Shown here one piece after another: positions 57,746 to 64,000 of a DNA stretch of 64,000 nt. The translations under genes and the position numbers were made by a program. How positions within the stretch are numbered: position 1 is the stretch's first letter; the number at the start of each line of letters is the position of its first letter. Origin of the DNA: Carboxylicivirga mesophila (GTDB lineage: Bacteria; Bacteroidota; Bacteroidia; Bacteroidales; Marinilabiliaceae). The stretch spans positions 177,928 to 241,927 of the forward strand of contig NZ_JAGUCN010000005.1 in NCBI RefSeq assembly GCF_018271975.1, given 5' to 3'. Below the pieces are notes generated by a model. The model ran no database searches, was not told the origin of the DNA, and saw nothing but the letters and a program-made list of their open reading frames with translations.

Positions 57746-57818
57746 CATCCGTTATCGAAAGAGATATACACTGCAACACTAGAGACCACAAGGGTTTCAG
57801 GCATGATATTAAAATACT

Positions 57819-57903
57819 GGAGAGATGGCAGAGTGGTCGAATGCGGCGGTCTTGAAAACCGTTGTACCGCGAGGTACCGGGGGTTCGAATCCCTCTCTCT
57901 CCG
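57819..57903 (+). tRNA. tRNA-Ser (anticodon UGA)
   Basis: A full class II tRNA. The acceptor stem is GGAGAGA/TCTCTCC with discriminator G at 57903. The anticodon arm has stem 57846-57850/57858-57862 and anticodon TGA at 57853-57855. A long variable arm is consistent with serine. The T arm is 57879-57895 with loop TTCGAAT. CCA is not encoded. The 3' end is a typical integration target for tyrosine recombinases, and one is encoded about 270 bp downstream. Confidence 0.95.
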
Positions 57904-57932
57904 CTGAGGAAAACTGAAAAACAGTGAAAAAG

Positions 57933-57962
57933 CCCGTAGAACGTACGTTTTACGGGTTTTTT
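57933..57962 (+). terminator. Intrinsic terminator after tRNA-Ser
   Basis: CCCGTA/TACGGG stem extended by G-T and AAC/GTT pairs with a 4-nt GTAC loop, followed by TTTTTTG. Confidence 0.88.
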
Positions 57963-58020
57963 GTTGTTACACCTATAGCAAATTATTGCAATAAAACGCA
58001 TGTTATACGGTGGCTTATTC

Positions 58021-58060
58021 GGTGACCTAAATAAGAAAATTGGGTGACGCCCCTAATAAG
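58021..58060 (+). repeat. Imperfect direct repeats, possible integrase arm sites
   Basis: GGTGACCTAAATAAG (58021-58035) and a GGTGAC...CTAATAAG copy (58043-58060) share GGTGAC and CTAA(A)TAAG, 22 bp apart. Position between tRNA-Ser and the integrase gene suggests arm-type binding sites; this is inference. Confidence 0.35.
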
Positions 58061-58125
58061 AGTATTATTCGCTGATATACAGTGTTATGCAGTTTTAATC
58101 ATAGTTCATTCTTTGCTTTTAAAAG

Positions 58126-58133
58126 TAGCTTTG
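58126..58133 (+). promoter_or_regulatory. -7 box of the integrase gene
   Basis: TAGCTTTG matches TAnnTTTG, 38 bp ahead of the integrase ATG. Confidence 0.45.
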
Positions 58134-58171
58134 TAATCAAATAATTAAAGTAAATTTTAAAAGATTAAGTT

Positions 58172-59383
58172 ATGATGCGATCAACCTTTTCCGTGTTATT
58201 TTATTTAAAAAAAGCAAAGCCATTAAAAAATGGAGAGTATCCCATTTATATACGTATAACTGTAAATGGCAAGAGAGCTGAAATAAGCTCTCAATGTTCT
58301 ATTGAGAATAAAGATTGGGATAATAAGAAGGGACTCTCTAAACGGAAAGACAAATCAGCCAGACGTCTGAATGAATCCTTAACTGAAATCAAACATCAGC
58401 TTTTTCAAATTAAGTTAGATCTGGAAAGAGAAGATATCTCCCCCACTTCAGTAAATATTAAGAATCGCTATCTGGGTAAAGATAAAAAAGAAGTCAAACT
58501 GCTTGAGTATTATAAAGAGCATAATGAGAAACTACACTTGCTTGTCGGAAAAGGTATTGCACAAGGCACTGTTCAAAGACATGAAACATCTGCAAAGCAT
58601 GTACAGGAGTTTATGAAACAATTTTATGGTAAAGGCGATATTTTACTGAATCAAATTACGCCTTCATTTATTCAGGATTATGAAGTTTATTTAAAGTCCG
58701 CCCGAAATTGTGCCCATAATACCACGGTCAAGTACATTAAGAATCTCAGTAAGATTATTCGTTCGGCTTTAATCAATGGCCTTATGACTGAAAATCCCTT
58801 TAAAGAAATAACCTTCAAACTCACCGAAGTAGACAAACCTTTTTTGGATAATGATGAACTCCAGCGCTTGATGGACCTTGAGTTAAACATTGATCGTTTA
58901 GAGCTCGTGCGCGACACCTTTGTTTTTTGCTGTTTTACCGGCCTCGCTTTCTCCGATGTTAAAGCTTTGACTACTGAAGATATCCACTTATTAGGAAAGC
59001 AATATTGGATAAAAATACTTCGTCAGAAAACCAAGATTATGTGCAATATTCCCGTGTTGCCACACATCCAGTATCTTATTGACAAATACGCCAACACTGT
59101 CGAGCGTCAAGATAAAAGCCTGATTATACCTGTTTTTAGTAACCAAAAGATGAATGCCTATCTCAAGGAGTTGGCAGACCTGGCCAATATCTCAAAGAAT
59201 CTGACAACTCACGTAGCGCGGCATACATTTGCAACAACCGTGACTTTAGCCAATAAAGTCTCAATGGAGTCGGTCTCGAAGATGCTGGGACATACTAATC
59301 TGAATATGACACGTAAGTATGCACGCATATTGGATAAGACAATAGCCGATGAGATGCAAAATGTCTCAGCAATTTATTCATAA
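58172..59383 (+). CDS. Bacteroidota-type tyrosine recombinase (integrase) next to tRNA-Ser
   Basis: The 403-residue protein has an arm-binding N-terminal domain (S-V-L-F-Y-L-K-K-A-K, I-Y-I-R-I-T-V-N-G-K-R), a SAM-like core-binding domain (about 105-200) and the catalytic domain. The box II motif H-V-A-R-H-T-F and the L-G-H-T-N-L-N-M-T-R-K-Y segment with the nucleophilic Tyr are clear. The box I region reads F-T-G-L-A-F-S-D-V, where most recombinases have Arg after G-L; the first catalytic Arg is therefore replaced by Ala, as also known for many Bacteroidota integrases related to IntDOT. It most likely integrated the element at the tRNA-Ser 3' end. Confidence 0.93.
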   Translation: MMRSTFSVLFYLKKAKPLKNGEYPIYIRITVNGKRAEISSQCSIENKDWDNKKGLSKRKDKSARRLNESLTEIKHQLFQIKLDLEREDISPTSVNIKNRYLGKDKKEVKLLEYYKEHNEKLHLLVGKGIAQGTVQRHETSAKHVQEFMKQFYGKGDILLNQITPSFIQDYEVYLKSARNCAHNTTVKYIKNLSKIIRSALINGLMTENPFKEITFKLTEVDKPFLDNDELQRLMDLELNIDRLELVRDTFVFCCFTGLAFSDVKALTTEDIHLLGKQYWIKILRQKTKIMCNIPVLPHIQYLIDKYANTVERQDKSLIIPVFSNQKMNAYLKELADLANISKNLTTHVARHTFATTVTLANKVSMESVSKMLGHTNLNMTRKYARILDKTIADEMQNVSAIYS

Positions 59384-59496
59384 CACATCAAAGAAAGGTG
59401 GCTAATATTCCAGTTAGCCACCTTTCATCATAAATTCAGCAATACAAATACGAGTTGTTTTGTGTACTTTCGTGCTCTTCAAAAAAAACAACCTAA

Positions 59497-60342
59497 ATGA
59501 AAGAATCGAGTATGCTTGACTTTATTTCACCTTTTGCCTTACATCTGGATGTTGCTGAATTTGACGTTGAAACAGATCAGGTTGATGACCATTTTTTAAA
59601 GTTGGGAAATAACATATTAACCATTAATGGCTTTTCAGAAGAAGGTCTTTGGGAAGTTGATGTAATTAATAGTGTTAAGGATGCGATTAAGCAATTCTAT
59701 GATAGAATTAAGCATGCCGATAGCAAACATAAGGGACAGGGTGTTGTTATTCAGCAAATAACCTTGCTTAACATGTTAATGAAAGACTTGGGGTTAATCA
59801 GGAATGATAAGACTAATTCCATATTAGATGAATACTATCACTTAACAACCAGTGAAAAGCTTGAAGCTCTGTTGAAGGAGGATAAATTTGGCGAAGAAGT
59901 TCATGAAGATGCACTGGAAGAAGATCTTAAGAGTGTACTTGAGGAAGTGCAGGAAGATGCCTTGTGTGACAAGATAGAAGATGTATTAGAAGATTGTCTG
60001 GATTTCTTATTCTTACTTTGTCAGAAATGCCTGATTATTGCACAAGGACAATTACAATATATTGAATGCATCCCTTCCAAGGAGTATAATGCCAATAACT
60101 TTGCTATTGGACCAACCATAAACATTACTGATAAGGTAAAGCTTACCTCAAAAGGCATCAACCATCATGTCAATGCCCTGGATATGGCTCAAAGCACCTT
60201 ATTATTTCATTATCTGGAGAATAAAGGTTTAATACTGAAACATACCAACGAAAGTCTATCACGTTTAATCTATTGCCTGACTGGTTATTCCGGACAAAAT
60301 ATTCGAACCAACCATCTGCCATATGTCCAAAAACTTAAGTAG
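59497..60342 (+). CDS. Element-encoded protein of unknown function, RteC-like tail possible
   Basis: The 281-residue protein is acidic and helical, with a very acidic stretch at about 125-170. The C-terminal part (L-L-F-H-Y-L-E-N-K-G-L-I, then C-L-T-G-Y-S-G-Q-N-I-R) recalls the end of RteC regulators of Bacteroides conjugative transposons, but the match is weak. It lies 113 bp after the integrase gene, with a near-consensus TACTTTCG box in the gap. No clear function can be assigned. A 38-codon ORF follows 9 bp downstream. Confidence 0.65.
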   Translation: MKESSMLDFISPFALHLDVAEFDVETDQVDDHFLKLGNNILTINGFSEEGLWEVDVINSVKDAIKQFYDRIKHADSKHKGQGVVIQQITLLNMLMKDLGLIRNDKTNSILDEYYHLTTSEKLEALLKEDKFGEEVHEDALEEDLKSVLEEVQEDALCDKIEDVLEDCLDFLFLLCQKCLIIAQGQLQYIECIPSKEYNANNFAIGPTINITDKVKLTSKGINHHVNALDMAQSTLLFHYLENKGLILKHTNESLSRLIYCLTGYSGQNIRTNHLPYVQKLK

Positions 60343-60351
60343 AATAAAACT

Positions 60352-60468
60352 ATGGACAAAAAAGGCCAATTCAAAGATAAAAGCAAAGACAATGATAATT
60401 TGTTAGTTCTGAAGAAAAGAATAGAAGAACTACTGTCTGAAATCGAGGATGATATATCTAAACGGTAG
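60352..60468 (+). CDS. Small basic/acidic ORF after the element protein
   Basis: A 38-residue ORF (M-D-K-K-G-Q-F-K-D-K at the start, then E-E-L-L-S-E-I-E-D-D) begins 9 bp after the previous stop, close enough for translational coupling. It is rich in Lys, Asp and Glu, compatible with a short coiled coil. Reality as a gene is uncertain. Confidence 0.35.
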   Translation: MDKKGQFKDKSKDNDNLLVLKKRIEELLSEIEDDISKR

Positions 60469-60543
60469 ATGATTTTGCAACCCTTTAGCGGCTTTTCTGT
60501 AAACGTAATTGATAAAGCGTTGATATAGTGTTTTAATAAATAA

Positions 60544-60567
60544 TGTAACCCCTTTCATGGGGTTACA
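60544..60567. repeat. Perfect 9-bp inverted repeat upstream of the HTH gene
   Basis: TGTAACCCC and GGGGTTACA flank a 6-bp TTTCAT spacer. No T-run follows, so an operator is more likely than a terminator. It lies 64 bp upstream of the HTH gene. Confidence 0.5.
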
Positions 60568-60630
60568 AACAGCATTATCTCGTCAAAAAAATAACCAACA
60601 CCATTACTTTAGCTCCGTAATTTAAAATTA

Positions 60631-60906
60631 ATGACAATGGAGTTTACTATTATCAATGAACTTAAGAATATTGTTCAGCGTATGGATGCCTTAGAAACCC
60701 AAATAAAGGATATGGGCAGTCAGCAGCATAATTCTAAAGAATGGATGGATAACGCTGATTTGAAGGCTTATTTAAATGTGGGTGATCGCACCCTCCAAAA
60801 CTACAGGGATAATGATATTATACCGTATTCTAAGTTAGGAGGTAAAATTTTCTATCGCCGGGAAGATATTGAAAGAGTTTTGCTGGAGAATATGCAGGGC
60901 CAGTAA
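60631..60906 (+). CDS. Helix-turn-helix protein, excisionase-like
   Basis: The 91-residue protein has an N-terminal coiled-coil helix and a MerR/excisionase-type HTH_17 domain (about 38-85: L-K-A-Y-L-N-V-G-D-R-T-L-Q-N-Y-R-D, then Y-S-K-L-G-G-K-I-F-Y-R-R-E-D-I). Such proteins are regularly encoded next to integrases of Bacteroidota mobile elements, where some act as excision factors or regulators. An operator-like palindrome precedes it. Confidence 0.85.
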   Translation: MTMEFTIINELKNIVQRMDALETQIKDMGSQQHNSKEWMDNADLKAYLNVGDRTLQNYRDNDIIPYSKLGGKIFYRREDIERVLLENMQGQ

Positions 60907-61444
60907 TTTGCCACGTTATGCAAGTGTGATTGACCGAGTTCGCATCGTCAATTGTTCATCATTCTACTCCCACGAAGAATTCGTTGTACATTAAGTTGTT
61001 AATGAGAAATCGATGGCATGGTACCTCTGATATTCTTCATACCTCCAAGAGAAAAAATACATCCGTATTCCATCACTCTTTAATGATTACATTATCTGTC
61101 CGAAAATAATCAAACCTAGTTGCACCTGGGCCACAGTTTTGTTTTTACCCTTCTGTACATTTCCTTTTTTTGAATTTCCAAGTTACTGCTCAGAAATGCT
61201 TATGCTAGAGTTGATCACCAACTTCTATTTACAATCTGGACACTGCCTAAATAATAAAAGAACTAAAACTTTTAATTTTTTAATCAATCCATCCCCTATA
61301 GATAAAACCTGATTGGTATCACTGAAGACCGAAAACCTGGAAGAATTGCGTTTTGAGATCGACAGTTTGTCATTGCTTTAAGTTTTATACTGCAGACTCA
61401 GAGTCAGTTCGACACTTTCGTGAACTTGATTATATCGTAACTTT
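60907..61444. other. Long non-coding region of the element
   Basis: About 540 bp with many stop codons in all frames and no recognised RNA gene. It may contain remnants of an older gene, but nothing could be identified. Confidence 0.4.
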
Positions 61445-61566
61445 ATGGCATTATGCCAGTGTTACGCAATGTTTCGTACACCCAAAGCTCGTAAAAGATC
61501 GTTACACGCCCGATTAAGCAGAATTATTCAACTAGTAGGCTTAAAAAAGCAGGAAATTAGCTCAAA

Positions 61567-61644
61567 ATGGCAGGAAAATGGCAGGAAAATGGCAGGGAAA
61601 TGGCAGGAAAAGCTCAAAAAAAGCTCAAGAAAGCTCAAAAAAGC
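61567..61644. repeat. Two adjacent short tandem-repeat arrays
   Basis: Four copies of ATGGCAGGAAA (11 bp, one with a single change) from 61567 to 61610, followed directly by three AGCTCAAAAA-like units of 11, 10 and 10 bp to 61641. The periods are near one helical turn. They lie within a low-quality ORF (61445-61672) that is probably not a gene. They could be iterons or protein-binding sites. Confidence 0.75.
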
Positions 61645-61707
61645 AAGAAATTACAGGGGTAATATTCAATAATAGCAGGAGAATTGTTCAAAAATGCAGT
61701 GTTTTGC

Positions 61708-62082
61708 CTATTCCTCATTCATATAGTTTTGCCACTTAACCAGGATGAATTTATCAGCTCCCCGGTCTTTGAGCTCCATAAATCCATATTCATAGCAAAA
61801 CAGATATAGATTTCCGTTCTTTGCCTTCCAGTAGTGTGTGAAATATCTTGGATTAAAACCTTCAGCAAGTAGCTTTGCTTTACGTATTGTAGCTTTACCT
61901 GCTTTGTTATAGGATTTTAGCAATCGCCTGTTGGTTTTTAATTGATTGTCAATTGTACTGTACAAAGATGATGTATTTGACTTGCTTTGTTGGTAATGAT
62001 AGGCTGACTTGCAATATGAAGAACAGAATTTTTTATCACTTCTTCCAGTGATGGTTTCTTGACAATGGGGACATAATGACAT
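61708..62082 (-). CDS. Small zinc-ribbon protein
   Basis: The 124-residue protein starts with a zinc-ribbon: C-P-H-C then S-D-K-K-F-C-S-S-Y-C, four Cys that can bind one zinc, followed by a Tyr-rich helix. The remainder is a basic, aromatic region with F-N-P-R-Y-F-T-H-Y. Such zinc-ribbon proteins of about this size are common, uncharacterised accessory proteins in Bacteroidota mobile elements. It is divergent from the second recombinase. Confidence 0.75.
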   Translation of the reverse strand: MSLCPHCQETITGRSDKKFCSSYCKSAYHYQQSKSNTSSLYSTIDNQLKTNRRLLKSYNKAGKATIRKAKLLAEGFNPRYFTHYWKAKNGNLYLFCYEYGFMELKDRGADKFILVKWQNYMNEE

Positions 62083-62205
62083 GTGCTATTCGTTTAGTTA
62101 AACGTATAATAGACGTATAAATCTACGGCTGAATTATGTATTAATCAATTTTTTATGGTTATTGGGCTTATAGAGAACTGTTTAGAGGCAATAACATGAT
62201 TCATT

Positions 62206-63609
62206 ATGCATACAAAACCGCTCATTTTTTTAAATGAATTTATATATCAAACCACACCTTTGATTAAGCTGTTCTTTTATTCAGATATGGAAGTTGAAAA
62301 ATGTATAAAAGAATTGAGTTATGTACATTATAGTCACCAATACAAGTGCTATTACATCCGAGACAATGAAGAAACCAAGCAACAAATAATTCAGGATGTA
62401 AAAGAAGTGGCGCATATATCCACAAAGTATCTTAAGTCAGAAACATTAAATAGCAAGAGAAAGAATAATACACCAGCAATAAAAAATGATGGTTCAAGTG
62501 GCGGAATTAACCATGAGCCAATAGTATCAATTGTTCTGGTTAATGATAAATGCTATTTAAAGTTGCCTGTGCCTTATAAGCAAATGTGGGTTGATTTTTT
62601 ACACGAGATGGGATGTGTATTTGAATCCAAAAGACGGTTTTGGATTATTACTGGTTATATGTATAATAAAGATGTCATAAATGCCTATTTTCAAAAACAG
62701 GGATGTCGGCTGGATACAAGGGTAAAGCACGATGAAAAGGTGCAGCAGCATTTAAAAAGGCAAACATATAAAGAAGACAAAGAGGTGCAAGACTTTATTA
62801 AAGTAATGACACTACAAGGGGCCAGTATAAGGACGATAGAGAATTATGCCAGTCAGATTAAAAAGCTCAAGGATTATTATGAAGGCAGACAGGTAAATAA
62901 GATAAGAGATGAAGAGATTCGTGACTATCTGTTTTTCTTGCGCGAGGAATTAAGCTATTCTAGATCTGCTCAAAATATTGCGGTGAGTGCAATAAAGCGC
63001 TTTATATTATCATTAACCGATCGAGATTTTAATTCAAATCACATCCCCAGGCCAGCCAAGGTGAAGAGTTTGCCCAAGGTGTTAGACACGAAAGAAATAG
63101 AGGCACTTCTCAAGTTAAATATTTACATCAAACATAAATGCATGTTATACCTCTTGTATGCAACAGGGATCAGGTGTGGTGAGTTGGTTAACCTTAAAGT
63201 CGATGATGTAAATTTTGACAATAGGATAATAGTTATAAAACAAGGGAAAGGTAATAAGAGTCGAATTGTTAGCTTACCGTATAAGCTAGAGGTTTTATTA
63301 TTGAAATACTTGCGCAATGAACGGCCAAATACTTTCTTTTTTGAAGGGCAGAACGGTGGACAATATAGTACAAGTAGCGTGCAAAAGGTAATAAAAAAAG
63401 CAGCACAAAAAGCAGGTATTGATAAACGTGTTACTCCCCATATGTTGCGCCATTCATTTGCTACTCATTTACATGATTCAGGTATGGATATTCGGAATAT
63501 TCAGAAACTACTTGGGCATTCTAGCACGAAGACAACTGAAATTTATACTTACATATCAAAAAGAGATATTAGTAAATTAAAAAGTCCGCTTGATGACTTG
63601 GAAGTATAA
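62206..63609 (+). CDS. Second tyrosine recombinase with extended N-terminus
   Basis: The 467-residue protein has an N-terminal region of about 190 residues with two similar modules (I-K-L-F-F-Y-S-D and L-K-L-P-V-P-Y-K, each followed by a Trp/Tyr-rich strand), a SAM-like core-binding domain (about 195-280), and a XerC/D-like catalytic domain. All key residues are seen: Arg in Y-A-T-G-I-R-C-G-E-L, H-M-L-R-H-S-F, and G-H-S-S-T-K-T-T-E-I-Y with the Tyr. It is unlike the first integrase, which lacks the box I Arg. This longer architecture resembles integrases linked to dedicated sites rather than tRNA genes. Confidence 0.92.
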   Translation: MHTKPLIFLNEFIYQTTPLIKLFFYSDMEVEKCIKELSYVHYSHQYKCYYIRDNEETKQQIIQDVKEVAHISTKYLKSETLNSKRKNNTPAIKNDGSSGGINHEPIVSIVLVNDKCYLKLPVPYKQMWVDFLHEMGCVFESKRRFWIITGYMYNKDVINAYFQKQGCRLDTRVKHDEKVQQHLKRQTYKEDKEVQDFIKVMTLQGASIRTIENYASQIKKLKDYYEGRQVNKIRDEEIRDYLFFLREELSYSRSAQNIAVSAIKRFILSLTDRDFNSNHIPRPAKVKSLPKVLDTKEIEALLKLNIYIKHKCMLYLLYATGIRCGELVNLKVDDVNFDNRIIVIKQGKGNKSRIVSLPYKLEVLLLKYLRNERPNTFFFEGQNGGQYSTSSVQKVIKKAAQKAGIDKRVTPHMLRHSFATHLHDSGMDIRNIQKLLGHSSTKTTEIYTYISKRDISKLKSPLDDLEV

Positions 63610-63861
63610 TAAATAATGACTTTTTTTATGATGAGTAAAGAATTCATGTCAAGAATTATTGCAATTGGTAAAGTAATAAGTATAGACAGGTTGAAAAGAT
63701 AGTAATTCATACTATGTAAGACATGATTTGTGGAGCATTGATACATATGGAAGAAATTCAAGAGGATGCTTACACAATTATCTTTGTGACTGAGGAGGCG
63801 AAGCTATAAAGTCACACAAAAAATATACTATATATCAAAATGGTAATACTAAAAAAACAAG

Positions 63862-63928
63862 GTTGACCATATTGGGGATAGAGAGAGTACTCCGTCTATC
63901 CCCTAGTTAGAGCGTAATATGGAACGAC
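63862..63928. repeat. Large imperfect palindrome downstream of the second recombinase
   Basis: Three nested arms: GTTG/CGAC (63862-63865 with 63925-63928, one G-T pair), CCATATT/AATATGG (63867-63873 with 63916-63922) and GGGGATAGA/TCTATCCCC (63874-63882 with 63895-63903). The right side contains a 12-nt bulge between the inner and middle arms. It could be a recombination site, an RNA structure or an operator. Confidence 0.7.
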
Positions 63929-64000
63929 ATGACGACAATTTTCAGTCGGATTTCAGAAAAATGAAACAGGTAAATAAGGAAGACCGGCCCGATGGCATAA
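63919..64000 (+). CDS. Possible start of a further ORF, cut by the window edge
   Basis: An ATG within the right arm of the palindrome opens a frame with polar residues (M-E-R-H-D-D-N-F-Q-S) that is still open at the edge. Too short to classify. Confidence 0.2.
   Translation, partial: MERHDDNFQSDFRKMKQVNKEDRPDGI

Noticed and set aside
61445..61672. 75-codon ORF over the tandem repeats
   Set aside because: Its sequence is produced mainly by the repeats, it lacks a credible start region, and no domain is seen.
63862..63928. Classical integron attC site
   Set aside because: The palindrome is suggestive, but the required outer cores (RYYYAAC and GTTRRRY) are not found and no cassette array is visible.
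1..64000. CRISPR arrays, rRNA genes or insertion sequences
   Set aside because: No regularly spaced direct repeats of suitable length, no rRNA sequence and no transposase gene were recognised.

Overview
The window looks like a chromosomal segment of a Bacteroidota bacterium, probably a Marinilabiliales-type marine or anaerobic relative (the order is an inference). The evidence is promoter -7 boxes of the form TAnnTTTG, many secreted enzymes with short signal peptides, S9 and S41 peptidases, a UpxY-type NusG paralogue, a Bacteroidota-type tyrosine recombinase, and an AT-rich composition. Roughly 57.8 kb is ordinary chromosome. The last 6 kb, after a tRNA-Ser gene, is an integrated accessory element that runs off the right edge.

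Layout. 1-0.8 kb: the end of an Hpt phosphotransfer protein and a STAS anti-anti-sigma protein. 0.8-6.05 kb (minus): a compact citrate lyase operon citD-citE-citF-citXG-citC, with every maturation function except a transporter. 6.4-8.5 kb: a DPP-IV-like S9 peptidase. 8.8-13.4 kb: a small secreted protein, a large ABCG-like ABC protein with a TerB-like N-terminus, and a SiaB kinase/SiaC pair. 13.6-17.2 kb (minus): S41 protease, PnuC, NadR-type ribosylnicotinamide kinase and serine acetyltransferase in overlapping order. 17.3-27.2 kb: guaA, an aspartyl protease with a PDZ domain, an orphan UpxY/NusG-like factor followed by one sugar-nucleotide epimerase, several unknown genes, and clpB. 27.3-28.3 kb: a secreted polysaccharide deacetylase. 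28.5-37.4 kb: a glycogen operon (debranching enzyme, GT4 synthase, GH57 amylase, and a GT3 glycogen synthase fused to a GT35 phosphorylase). 37.5-43.1 kb (minus): a GAF protein, polyphosphate kinase, and an HD phosphohydrolase fused to a Pycsar-effector-type membrane domain, translationally coupled to ppk. 43.4-47 kb: menF-menD-menB for menaquinone. 47-55 kb: LysE exporter, then a phosphate group (PiT transporter with PhoU-like tail, PhoR-like kinase, PhoB-like regulator, OprO/P porin). 55-57.6 kb: a BASS transporter, RsmI-like methyltransferase and an FKBP lipoprotein. 57.8-64 kb: tRNA-Ser(UGA) and the element, with two tyrosine recombinases, an HTH protein, a zinc-ribbon protein, tandem repeats and palindromes.

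The most interesting signals are these. (1) Two phosphate genes, PiT and the OprO/P porin, carry the same upstream pattern: three hexamers at exact 11-bp spacing placed one helical turn apart relative to TAnnTTTG -7 boxes. This is a strong candidate Pho box for this lineage. (2) The HD-PycTM protein overlaps ppk1 by 4 bp and has no nucleotide cyclase beside it, which suggests a conserved nucleotide-signalling or stress module rather than a classic Pycsar defence operon. (3) One polypeptide carries both a glycogen synthase and a glucan phosphorylase. (4) The element at tRNA-Ser has an integrase with Ala in place of the first catalytic Arg and a second, longer recombinase with a large imperfect palindrome just downstream.
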